22,881 nucleotides of DNA, taken from NCBI GenBank assembly GCA_964654995.1, contig CAZZKF010000040.1:1-22881 (forward strand), written 5' to 3'. The stretch comes from CAZZKF01 sp964654995 (GTDB lineage Bacteria; Pseudomonadota; Alphaproteobacteria; CAZZKF01). The notes beneath the pieces were generated by a model. That model saw only the letters and a program-made list of their open reading frames with translations. It did no database searches and was not told the origin of the DNA. The position numbers and the translations under genes were made by a program. Numbering within the stretch: the first letter of the stretch is position 1; every line of letters starts with the position of its first letter. Positions 1 through 8,976 of the stretch are shown here, piece after piece.

Positions 1-11
1 GCGCTGACCGG

Positions 12-101
12 CTAATCCGTATTGGGGCCTGACGGCTTGTAGGCAACGGCCTCGATCTCGACCAGGAGGCGGACGCGGCCGCCGATCGGGGTTCCGGTCA
101 T
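12..101 (-). CDS. Possible 29-residue ORF coupled to the end of rppH, RidA-like tail
   Basis: A short minus-strand frame begins with an ATG that overlaps the rppH stop codon (TGATG) and ends at a TAG at 12-14. It encodes 29 residues including RLLVEIEAVAYKP, which reminds me of the last beta strand of RidA/YjgF-family proteins (a conserved 'EIEA.A' near the C terminus). A complete RidA protein is about 130 residues, and the frame upstream lies inside rppH and looks nothing like RidA. If the resemblance is real, this is a remnant or a fragment. It could equally be chance coding in high-GC DNA. Confidence is low. Confidence 0.2.
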   Translation of the reverse strand: MTGTPIGGRVRLLVEIEAVAYKPSGPNTD

Positions 102-601
102 CAATGTTCCTCCTCGTCTGCGGGTCTGGCGAGATGGCGGAAATCGGCCACCAGGCGCTCATAGAGCCGGCGCTTGAAGGGGACGATGGTGGCGGGCAGA
201 TCGTCGATCGCGATCCACTTCCAGGCGTTGAATTCGGGATGTTCGGTGGCGATGTCGATTTCGTCGTCGGGGCCGGTGAAGCGGAAGACGAACCATTTCT
301 GGCGCTGGCCGCGGTAGCGCCCGCCCCAGACCTTGCCGATCAGCTCGGCGGGCAGGTCGTAGGTGTACCAGTCGGCACTTTCGGCCAGCAGCTCGGCGCT
401 GGTCACCCCGGTTTCCTCGGCCAGTTCGCGGCGTGCCGCTTGAAGCGGTGTTTCGCCCGTATCGATGCCGCCCTGGGGCAGCTGCCAGGCCTCGGCGACG
501 GTATCGATGCGCCGGCCGACAAACACCCGGCCCCGGCGGTCGAGCAGGATGATGCCGACCCCGGACCGGTAGGGAAGCTCGGATGGGCGCGCCCGGTTCA
601 T
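101..601 (-). CDS. rppH: RNA pyrophosphohydrolase RppH (Nudix)
   Basis: This 166-residue Nudix hydrolase removes pyrophosphate from the 5' triphosphate of mRNAs (also described as dinucleoside polyphosphate hydrolase, IalA/NudH), priming them for decay. A complete Nudix box GX5EX7REUXEEXGU spans residues 44-66, from G44 through E50 and R58-E59 to E62-E63 and G65. The preceding AWQLPQGG stretch and the later RGQRQKWFVFRF segment are typical of the RppH subgroup. Length matches the family (about 160-175). The ATG at 601 follows the deacetylase stop codon by 16 bases, so the gene probably ends the same transcript. All metal-binding glutamates are present, so it should be active in the cytoplasm. 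Confidence 0.93.
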   Translation of the reverse strand: MNRARPSELPYRSGVGIILLDRRGRVFVGRRIDTVAEAWQLPQGGIDTGETPLQAARRELAEETGVTSAELLAESADWYTYDLPAELIGKVWGGRYRGQRQKWFVFRFTGPDDEIDIATEHPEFNAWKWIAIDDLPATIVPFKRRLYERLVADFRHLARPADEEEH

Positions 602-617
602 GACGGTCCCGCCGGGC

Positions 618-1724
618 TCAGCGCTCAGGCTGGCTGTCGGCGACGGCGCTCACGGGGACCAGATCGATGCCCTTGTCGGCGAGCGTTGCGGTCCACCCGG
701 CGAGCCGCTCGAGGGTCACCGGATAGGGGTGCGCCAGACCCACCGCCACCCGGTGCAGACGGGCCAGCTTCTCGAGCTGCTCGAGGCGCCGGTCGATCGC
801 CTCGCGGTTGATTTCGGCATCGAGATAGCGGTTGTTGATGACCCGCGGCACCCCCATTTCGCGGGCCAGCGGGGCGGCAATGCTGGTCGCCGCCGAGCGG
901 GCGTCGAGAAACAGCAGGCCACGGTCGCGGAACACCGCCATTGCCGGGGTCAGCGCCTCGCGCACCGAGGTGAACTTCGAGCCCATGTCGTTGATCACCC
1001 CGATATAGCCGACAATGCGGCTCATCAGCCATTGCAGCCGGTCGAGATTGTCCTCCGCCGACATCCCGGTCAGCAGGGTGTGCGGACCGGGGTCGTAAAC
1101 CGGATAGTTGATCGGCTCCATCGGGATCATCAGCATCACCTCATGGCCGGCGGCGCGCGCTGTTTTGACCCAGTTTTGTGCCTTCGGTGCATAGGGCGAG
1201 AGGCCGAGCGTGACTTCCGGCGGCAGCGTCTTGATCGCCATTTCGGTGGTCTTGCGCTTGAGCCCCAGCCAGCCGACGGCAATCGCGATGCGCGGGCGAT
1301 CCGCGGTGCCGGCGTAGGGCCGGGCATAGACCTGCCAGGGCTTGCGCCCATCGGCTGCGATTTTCGGCAGCGGCCCGTATTTTCCGTCCTCGACCAGGTC
1401 CGGGTCGGGCACCGGCGGCAGGCCGGCGGCGGGCTTGGCGGTCACCGGGGCCGGCGGCACCGCGACCTGAACTTCCTTGGCCGGGGTCTGCGGCGGTGGC
1501 GCCGCCTTGGCAGGCGCGCGTGTTTCGTTGACCGGCGGCGGCGTGGATGCCACGCCCGGTGCGGACGGCGGCACCTCGTCGTCGGCGGTCAGCGCCAGCC
1601 AGGCCACCAGCCCGGCGAAGCCCAGAGCCAGGACCAGCGATGTGGCGGCCAGCGGCGACAGCCGCGCCACCACCGCCGCGACGGCGCCGAGCCCCTTGAG
1701 CAGAGTTGTTTTCAGGCCATTCAT
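618..1724 (-). CDS. Divergent polysaccharide deacetylase family protein (YibQ-like)
   Basis: The ATG at 1724 gives 368 residues; an in-frame TTG at 1733 would add three. A single membrane segment (about 26-46) is followed by a Pro/Ala-rich linker (about 50-110) and then a deacetylase-like domain (about 145-362). Recognisable family blocks are GHEV (193-196), PMEP (201-204), DPGPHTLLTG (211-220), RLQWLMSR (229-236) and MGSKFT (247-252). In the classic family the domain opens with DDLG and has NHMGS; here these read GWLG (151-154) and NDMGS (245-249), so two canonical metal ligands are absent. As far as I recall, this is common in alphaproteobacterial members, which lie next to ctpA as here. 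The likely location is periplasmic and inner-membrane anchored, perhaps linked to envelope maintenance. Catalytic activity is doubtful. Confidence 0.85.
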   Translation of the reverse strand: MNGLKTTLLKGLGAVAAVVARLSPLAATSLVLALGFAGLVAWLALTADDEVPPSAPGVASTPPPVNETRAPAKAAPPPQTPAKEVQVAVPPAPVTAKPAAGLPPVPDPDLVEDGKYGPLPKIAADGRKPWQVYARPYAGTADRPRIAIAVGWLGLKRKTTEMAIKTLPPEVTLGLSPYAPKAQNWVKTARAAGHEVMLMIPMEPINYPVYDPGPHTLLTGMSAEDNLDRLQWLMSRIVGYIGVINDMGSKFTSVREALTPAMAVFRDRGLLFLDARSAATSIAAPLAREMGVPRVINNRYLDAEINREAIDRRLEQLEKLARLHRVAVGLAHPYPVTLERLAGWTATLADKGIDLVPVSAVADSQPER

Positions 1725-1785
1725 GAACGCCAACGCGGCCGGTCAACCCCGATACCGGATGTTTGAGGGCTGGTCGAACGCGCCT

Positions 1786-3116
<1,331 letters not shown>

Positions 3117-3117
<1 letters not shown>

Positions 3118-4370
3118 TATCCGCTTACCTTTCTGTCGGTTGCCGCAATCCACAACAGCGGATTGATCGGCTCACCATTTCTCCGGAGTTCGACATAAAG
3201 CGTGGGCTTGGCGCCGCCTCCCGCTTGTTCGGGGGCGGCGCTCATCTGACCGACCGGCTCTCCGGCGAGAAGCCATTGGCCGACAACGCCGTCGATACGG
3301 CCCAGGCCGGCCAAAAGCGTATGATATCCCTCGCCATGGGCGATGATCAAGAGCAGCCCGTAATGGCGGAACCGGCCGGCATAGACGATCCGCCCGTCGT
3401 AGGGCGCCACGACCTGGGCCGAGGGGCGGGTTTCGATCAGCAAACCCTTGGAACGCAGGCCGGTTTCGTCCGGCTGATTGTATTTGCGTACCAGCCGTCC
3501 GCGCACCGGCAGACGCAACTGCCCGCGCACCGAGGAGAACGGTCGGGTGCCTTCGGGCAGGGCGGCGAGCCCGGCGCGTTTTTCGCGGGCGCGCGATTCC
3601 TGCTCAATCTTGGCGACCAGGGCGCGCAGGTCGGCGGCCTCGCGATTGAGCCGCTCGAGGCGCAGCCTTTCGGCATCCACCGCGCGGGCGACGACGATCC
3701 GCTCACGCCCCTTCTTGGCGACCAGCTCATCCAGCTCTTCGCGCTGGCGGGCCAGCGACCGGGCTTCGGCGATCAGGCGGACATGGTCCCGCTCGATCTC
3801 GGCCCGCAGGGCATTGAGCGCCGCGATGTCGCGTCCCAGATCAAGGGCCTGGGCCTTCAGCTCGGGCACCACGGCGGCCAGCAGACCGGCGCTGCGCAGG
3901 CTGTCGACATGATCCATGGGGCGCGCCAGAACCAGGGTCTTGGGCTGCTGGCTGAGGCGCTGAAGCGCCGCCAGGCTGCGCGCCAGTTCGCCGGTGCGCT
4001 TGGCGAGATGCGCCGCCTTCCGGTCTTCCTCGACTTTCAGATCGGCAAGACGGGTCTCGAGCGCGGTGACCGTCTCTTCCTGATTCTGCAGGGCGCGTGC
4101 GGTGGCGATCAGCTCGGCGGTCAAGGCACTGACCTCGCGCGAGAGCTGGCTGAGCGTATCTTCCAGGGTGCGGCGCTTGTCCTCGCGTTGCTTGATCTCC
4201 GCCTCGATGCGCTTGAGCTTGCTGGCCGCCTGCTGGTCGGCCAGCGCCGCGTCCGCCGGACCGGCGGGGGCGGCCAAACCCAGAAGCAGCGCCCAGGGTG
4301 CCGCCGCCACCAGCGCCCGCAGCTTCGGGCGGGGTTCGATCCGGTGTCTCTGTGTCGGGACGTGGGCCAT
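3117..4370 (-). CDS. EnvC-like murein hydrolase activator (degenerate M23/LytM domain)
   Basis: The ATG at 4370 gives 417 residues with a signal segment (about 16-41). A TTG at 4400, overlapping the gpmI stop, would add ten residues and is the alternative start. Two long coiled-coil stretches (about 45-135 and 170-265, rich in Lys, Glu, Arg and Leu) precede a C-terminal M23 domain (about 278-410). The zinc ligands of active M23 peptidases are missing: the HxGxD region reads SKGLLIE (308-314), and the H.H motif reads HGEGYHTLLAGL, with Gly355 replacing the second His. This is the EnvC/NlpD-type pattern, in which LytM binds and activates N-acetylmuramyl amidases at the division site instead of cutting peptidoglycan. 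The next gene starts on its stop codon (TAATG), so the two are translationally coupled. Confidence 0.88.
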
Positions 4371-4396
4371 GGCATCTCGGGGTTTGCGCTCTGGTC

Positions 4397-6031
4397 TCAA
4401 CCGGCGGCGAGGCTGCCGCGCGCGGCTTCGGCTGCGGCGCCGGTATCGGCGTCGGCGCCGGCGGCGATGAGCGAGCGGCCGGTCATCTCCGGCGGGCGCG
4501 TCAGCCCCATCAGATCAAGGATCGTGGGCGCAACATCGGCGAGGCGCCCGTTGGCAAGCGCAGCCGGCCGGTGATCCGGTGCGGCATACAGGATCAGGGG
4601 CACCGGGCAGGTGGTATGGGCGGTGTGGGGCTGGCCGCTGCCGGCATCGCGCATCAGCTCCACATTGCCGTGATCGGCGGTCAGCAGCAAGGCGCCGCCG
4701 ACCGCTTCGAGAGCCGCCATCAGCCGCCCGAGGCAGTGATCGACGGCCTCGACGGCGGCCACCGCGGCTTCGAGAATGCCGGTATGGCCGACCATGTCGG
4801 CATTGGCGTAATTGACCAGAATGAAATCGTACGTCCCGCCGGCAATTTCCTCGACCAGCCGGTCGGTGACTTCGGGCGCCGACATCTCCGGCTTCAGATC
4901 ATAGGTCGCGACCTTGGGCGAGGGGATGAGCACCCGGTCTTCGCCGTCAAAGGCGGTTTCCTCGCCGCCGTTGAAGAAAAAGGTGACGTGCGCATATTTC
5001 TCGGTCTCGGCGATGCGCAGCTGCCGCCAGCCGGCGCCCGCGATCACCTCGCCGAGCGTATTGGTGATCCGCTCCTTGGGGAACAGGGTCTCCATCCACT
5101 GGTTGAGGTGCTCGGAATATTCGGCCATGCCGACCCGCGCGGCAAAGACGATGCGGTGCGCACGCGCGAAGCCGTCGAAATCGGGATCGACGAGGGCGGC
5201 AAGAATCTGGCGCACCCGGTCGGCGCGGAAATTGGCCATCAGCAGCCCGTCGCCGTCGGCCATGCCGGCATAATCCCCGATCGCCACCGGCTCGACGAAT
5301 TCATCATTGAGACCGGCCTCGTAACTTTCGGCAACGGCGGCCACCGGATCGTCGGCGCGCCGTCCCTCGCCGGCGACCAAGCAGCGGTAAGCGCGCTCGG
5401 TGCGCTCCCAGCGCCGGTCCCGGTCCATGGCGTAATAGCGGCCCATGACGGTGACGATCTCCGCGCCGGAGAGCGGCGCCAGGTCGCGGGCCAGGGCGGC
5501 GAGATAGTCGCGGGCACTTTGCGGCGGCGTGTCGCGGCCGTCGAGAAAGGCGTGGACCCTGACCGCCACCCCGCGGGCGGTGATCGCCCGGGCCAGGGCG
5601 GCGATGTGGTCCTGATGGGAATGCACGCCGCCGGGCGAGACCAGCCCCATCAGGTGGCAGGTTCCGCCCGATGATTTCAGCGCCTCGATCAGACGCAACA
5701 ACACCGGATTGTCGGCCAGCGCACCGGATTCGATCGCCGCATCGATGCGCGGCAGGTCCTGAAGGACGATGCGGCCGGCCCCGAGATTCATGTGGCCGAC
5801 CTCGGAATTGCCCATCTGCGCATCCGGCAGGCCGACCATGCGGCCCGAAGTCTCCAGCAGGCTGCGCGGACACCCGGCGACCAGCCGGTCGTAATGGGGC
5901 GTGCGGGCGGCGGCAATGGCGTTGTCGGACGCATTTTCGCGCCAGCCCCAGCCGTCGAGCACACACAGCACCAGGGGGCGCGGGCGGATGCCGGCGGCGT
6001 GCTGATCACCTGAATTCATGGCGCGGATCAT
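4397..6031 (-). CDS. gpmI: 2,3-bisphosphoglycerate-independent phosphoglycerate mutase
   Basis: This cytoplasmic enzyme interconverts 3- and 2-phosphoglycerate in glycolysis and gluconeogenesis, using two Mn ions and a phosphoserine intermediate. It has 544 residues, slightly above the usual 510-520 because of a variable Ala-rich tail. Asp26 lies in VLDGWGW (first metal site). Ser76 in MGNSEVGHMN is the phosphorylated serine. HSHQDH (136-141) and FLDGRDTPP (162-170) line the substrate pocket, and TADHGNVE carries late metal ligands. I prefer the ATG at 6031 because GAGG lies seven bases upstream; the ATG at 6019 lacks a ribosome binding site. The stop overlaps a possible TTG start of the EnvC-like gene. 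Confidence 0.96.
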   Translation of the reverse strand: MIRAMNSGDQHAAGIRPRPLVLCVLDGWGWRENASDNAIAAARTPHYDRLVAGCPRSLLETSGRMVGLPDAQMGNSEVGHMNLGAGRIVLQDLPRIDAAIESGALADNPVLLRLIEALKSSGGTCHLMGLVSPGGVHSHQDHIAALARAITARGVAVRVHAFLDGRDTPPQSARDYLAALARDLAPLSGAEIVTVMGRYYAMDRDRRWERTERAYRCLVAGEGRRADDPVAAVAESYEAGLNDEFVEPVAIGDYAGMADGDGLLMANFRADRVRQILAALVDPDFDGFARAHRIVFAARVGMAEYSEHLNQWMETLFPKERITNTLGEVIAGAGWRQLRIAETEKYAHVTFFFNGGEETAFDGEDRVLIPSPKVATYDLKPEMSAPEVTDRLVEEIAGGTYDFILVNYANADMVGHTGILEAAVAAVEAVDHCLGRLMAALEAVGGALLLTADHGNVELMRDAGSGQPHTAHTTCPVPLILYAAPDHRPAALANGRLADVAPTILDLMGLTRPPEMTGRSLIAAGADADTGAAAEAARGSLAAG

Positions 6032-6045
6032 AGCACAGCCTCGAT

Positions 6046-6058
6046 TAAGGATACCTTA
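6046..6058. repeat. Small palindrome upstream of gpmI
   Basis: The 60-base gap between rlmH and gpmI contains TAAGG-ATA-CCTTA, a perfect 5+3+5 inverted repeat 15 bases before the gpmI ATG, in an unusually AT-rich patch for this genome. It could be an operator or a weak hairpin near the ribosome binding site. No known motif is recognised. Confidence 0.3.
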
Positions 6059-6091
6059 TTCCCATGACGGTTCCGGATGCCGTCTTATCGC

Positions 6092-6556
6092 TCATTCGCC
6101 GCCGCGATGATAGGGGTGATGCGTCATGATCGTCCGGGCCCGGTAAATCTGCTCGATCAGCATCACCCGGGCAAGCTCATGCGGCCAGGTCAGGGCGCCG
6201 AAGGCGAGCGTCCAGTCGGCGCGTGCGTGCACCGCCGCGTCCAGGCCGTCGGCGCCGCCGAGCACGAAGGCCACGTCGCGCACGCCGTCATCGGCCCAGG
6301 CGGCGAGACGCCGGGCAAAGTCGGCGCTGGCCACCGACTCGCCATGCTCGTCCAATATGATCACCCGCTCGGCCCCGTCAATGGCGCGCAGCAGGCGCTC
6401 GCCTTCGCGGGCGCGCCGGATCGCGGCATCGCGCTGTGGCGGCGCATCGACCTCGATCAGCCGCACCGGCCAGTCGATGCGGCGCAGGTAAGTACGGCAA
6501 AGCTCATGGGCCGGGCCCTTGCGGAGGCGCCCGACGGCGGCGATGGTGATGCGCAT
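6092..6556 (-). CDS. rlmH: 23S rRNA (pseudouridine1915-N3)-methyltransferase RlmH
   Basis: The ATG at 6556 gives 154 residues, the normal size of this SPOUT methyltransferase; the frame is open further upstream but that part is not conserved. It methylates pseudouridine 1915 in helix 69 of 23S rRNA using S-adenosylmethionine. The diagnostic C-terminal knot is intact: FVLGGADGL (97-105), then LTWPHELARVMLIEQIYRA (122-140) and the terminal HHPYHRG (146-152), whose Tyr/His/Arg are invariant. It lies directly downstream of rsfS with a 44-base gap, the standard arrangement in alphaproteobacteria. Confidence 0.95.
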   Translation of the reverse strand: MRITIAAVGRLRKGPAHELCRTYLRRIDWPVRLIEVDAPPQRDAAIRRAREGERLLRAIDGAERVIILDEHGESVASADFARRLAAWADDGVRDVAFVLGGADGLDAAVHARADWTLAFGALTWPHELARVMLIEQIYRARTIMTHHPYHRGGE

Positions 6557-6600
6557 CGAACCTGCAGTTCCGGCGGCTGGTGCACGGACCGGGGCCGGGG

Positions 6601-7005
6601 TTATCCGACGGCCGCCTCGTCCGGAAGATCGACCGCCCACATCTTCTCGAGATTGTAATAGGCCCGGACCTCGGGGCGGAAAATATGGACAATCACGTCG
6701 CCGGCGTCGATCAGCACCCAGTCGGCGCGCGGCAGGCCTTCGACCTGACAGGACGCGAAGCCGGCCTTCTTGACCCGTTCGGCCAGATGGTCGGCCATCG
6801 CCGTCACCTGGCGCTGCGAACGCCCGTTGGCGACGATCATGTAATCGGCGATGGTGGTTTTGCCTTTGAGGTCGATCGAGATGATGTCTTCGGCCTTATC
6901 ATCTTCGAGGGAGGTCCGGACGAGATCAAGCAGCCGCTTGACCGTTTCCGATACTGGCTGTGCGGTAATCAGGTCTGCTCCTCTATGTGGCGCTACCCTG
7001 TTCAT
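6601..7005 (-). CDS. rsfS: Ribosome silencing factor RsfS
   Basis: An RsfS/Iojap/YbeB protein that binds uL14 on the large subunit and blocks subunit joining when nutrients are low. Conserved blocks are DDKAEDIISIDL, IADYMIVANGRS, VEGLPRADWVLIDAGDVIVH and the tail YYNLEKMW. The start is uncertain: a GTG at 7026 (141 residues), an ATG at 7005 (134 residues, used here, preceded by AAGGGG), or a CTG at 6972 (123 residues). The CTG stands out because AGGAG lies five bases before it and directly follows the nadD stop codon at 6983-6985. That start would remove the overlap with nadD and match where family conservation begins. Function is not affected by this choice. Confidence 0.9.
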   Translation of the reverse strand: MNRVAPHRGADLITAQPVSETVKRLLDLVRTSLEDDKAEDIISIDLKGKTTIADYMIVANGRSQRQVTAMADHLAERVKKAGFASCQVEGLPRADWVLIDAGDVIVHIFRPEVRAYYNLEKMWAVDLPDEAAVG

Positions 7006-7654
7006 CCCCTTCGTTCCGTCCGCCACCGACGGATCGAAGCGCGCTTGCCGAGGCCGGACTCTTGCGGCCGCGGATGAAAACCCAGGCCGGCGGACGATGC
7101 CGGATCAAGGCCCCGGCCCGGTGCTGCGGCAACTGGAACCGCGCGAACCGCCGGGCCGCCTGCCCGCTGACGGCCCTTAAAGAATAGGAGGGGCGGTCGA
7201 AAATCGCAACGGGAACGGTGCGAAAGATGCGCATCCAGTGGCGCCAGCGCGGGATCTGCACCAGATTGTCGGCGCCCATCAGCCAGACGAACCGGGTCTC
7301 GGGAAACATCTCGGTCAGGCGGGCGAGCGTCTCGGCGGTATAGACCGTGCCGAGCCGGGCCTCGATATCGCTGACCACGATCCGCGGGTTCTCGGCTGCC
7401 AAGGCGCGCGCCGCCGCCAGCCGGTCTGCAAGCGGCGCCATGCCGGCCACGGGTTTAAGCGGATTTTGCGGCGAGACCAGCCACCAGACATAGTCGAGCT
7501 TCAGGGCTTTGAGTGCCAGGCGGCTGATGTGCAGATGCCCCTCGTGGGCCGGATTGAACGAGCCGCCGAGCAAGCCGACGCGCAGCCGGCGCCACAGGTT
7601 GGAGCCGGGCACCGGCTCGGGCGGGGCCGGCCGCGGCGTCTGCCTTGCGCGCAT
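6983..7654 (-). CDS. nadD: Nicotinate-nucleotide adenylyltransferase NadD
   Basis: This enzyme transfers AMP from ATP to nicotinate mononucleotide, giving deamido-NAD in NAD synthesis. The ATG at 7654 gives 223 residues, beginning 16 bases after the proA stop; the frame stays open to 7705, but that part overlaps proA and is not conserved. The nucleotidyltransferase signature GGSFNPAHEGH (30-40) holds the HxGH motif (His37, His40). Further support comes from WWLVSPQNPLK, MGADNL and WRHW. The usual ISSTxIR motif near the C terminus appears as SASALR, a mild variant. It sits between proA and rsfS, the classic order. Confidence 0.94.
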   Translation of the reverse strand: MRARQTPRPAPPEPVPGSNLWRRLRVGLLGGSFNPAHEGHLHISRLALKALKLDYVWWLVSPQNPLKPVAGMAPLADRLAAARALAAENPRIVVSDIEARLGTVYTAETLARLTEMFPETRFVWLMGADNLVQIPRWRHWMRIFRTVPVAIFDRPSYSLRAVSGQAARRFARFQLPQHRAGALIRHRPPAWVFIRGRKSPASASALRSVGGGRNEGDEQGSAT

Positions 7655-7670
7655 GAAGTCCCGACGGCGC

Positions 7671-8975
7671 TCAGGGCCGGGTCTGGCCGCTGCCGCGCAC
7701 GACATATTTGAAGCTCGTCAACTGCTCGACCCCGACCGGCCCGCGGGCATGCAGGCGGCCCGTGGAGATGCCGATCTCGGCGCCCATGCCGAATTCGCCG
7801 CCGTCGGCGAACTGGGTGGACGTATTGTGCATGACGATGGCGCTGTCGACCGCATCGAGAAACCGGCGCGCGGCCTCGGCGTCTTCGGTGATGATCGCTT
7901 CGGTGTGCTGCGAGCTGTGCCGCGCGATATGGGCGATCGCCTGGTCTTCGTCGTCGACGACGCGCACCGACAGGATGGCGTCGAGATATTCGGTGTCCCA
8001 GTCGGCATCCGTGGCGGCAAGGATGCGTGCGTCGATCTCCTGCGCGGCCGCGTCGCCGCGCACCTCGCAGCCGGCCGCCACCAGATCATCGACGATGGCG
8101 GGCAGCAGTGTGGGCGCCACCGCCCGGTCGATCAGCAGGGTCTCGGTGGCGCCGCAAATGCCGGTGCGGCGCATCTTGGCATTGAACACGATGCGGCGCG
8201 CCATCTCGGGATCGGCGGCTTCGTGCACATAGCTGTGGCAGATGCCGTCGAGATGGGCGAGCACCGGCACCCGGCTCTCGTTCTGCACCCGCTCGGTCAG
8301 CGAGCGGCCGCCGCGCGGCACGATGACATCGATGTAGTCGGCCATGCGCAGCATCTGCCCGACGGCGGCGCGGTCCTGGGTCGGGACCATCTGAATGGCG
8401 TCCGCCGGCAGGCCGGCGGCCTCGAGCCCGGCCACCAGGCAGCCGTGAATGGCGCGGCTGGAGCGCGCACTTTCCGAGCCGCCGCGCAAAATCGCCGCAT
8501 TCCCCGCCTTGAGCGACAGCGCGCCGGCATCGGCCGTCACATTGGGGCGCGATTCGTAGATAATCCCGATGACGCCCAGCGGCACGCGCACCCGGGCGAT
8601 CCGCAGACCATTGGGGCGGTCCCATTCGGCCATGGTCTCGCCGACCGGATCGTCGAGCTCGGCAATGGCGTCGAGCCCGGCGGCCATCGCCTCGATGCGC
8701 TCGGGCGTAAGCCGCAGCCGGTCGATCATGGCGTCCGAGAGCCCGTGGGTCTCGGCCGCCGCCACGTCCGCGCGGTTGGCCTCCAGCAGCGCGTTCGTTT
8801 GTGCCCGCAGGGTCTCGGCGGCGGCTTTCAGCGCCCGGTCCTTGGCGGCGCGCGGCGTGCCTGCGAGGATGCGGGCGGCCTGGCGCGCGGCGGCGCCGAT
8901 TTCGGTCATCAGCGCGGCGATGTTCGGGGTCTGCTCATGGTCGCTGTCGCGTCGGGTCTCGGTCACTGCGGTCAT
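7671..8975 (-). CDS. proA: Glutamate-5-semialdehyde dehydrogenase (gamma-glutamyl phosphate reductase)
   Basis: The second step of proline synthesis: NADPH-dependent reduction of gamma-glutamyl phosphate to glutamate-5-semialdehyde. It has 434 residues, slightly longer than the usual 415-425. Conserved segments include PLGVIGIIYESRPNVTADA (132-150), KAGNAAILRGGSES (156-169) and the catalytic Cys274 in RRTGICGATETLL, followed by the C-terminal EFGMGAEIGIST and RGPVGVEQLTS motifs. The start ATG at 8975 lies one base after the proB stop (TGACATG), so the two are translationally coupled and made in similar amounts. Confidence 0.96.
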   Translation of the reverse strand: MTAVTETRRDSDHEQTPNIAALMTEIGAAARQAARILAGTPRAAKDRALKAAAETLRAQTNALLEANRADVAAAETHGLSDAMIDRLRLTPERIEAMAAGLDAIAELDDPVGETMAEWDRPNGLRIARVRVPLGVIGIIYESRPNVTADAGALSLKAGNAAILRGGSESARSSRAIHGCLVAGLEAAGLPADAIQMVPTQDRAAVGQMLRMADYIDVIVPRGGRSLTERVQNESRVPVLAHLDGICHSYVHEAADPEMARRIVFNAKMRRTGICGATETLLIDRAVAPTLLPAIVDDLVAAGCEVRGDAAAQEIDARILAATDADWDTEYLDAILSVRVVDDEDQAIAHIARHSSQHTEAIITEDAEAARRFLDAVDSAIVMHNTSTQFADGGEFGMGAEIGISTGRLHARGPVGVEQLTSFKYVVRGSGQTRP

Positions 8976-8976
8976 G

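Noticed and set aside
3225..5674. Two long plus-strand frames (3225-4574 and 4298-5674)
   Set aside because: They lie opposite the EnvC-like gene and gpmI, and read as reverse-frame shadows of conserved proteins.
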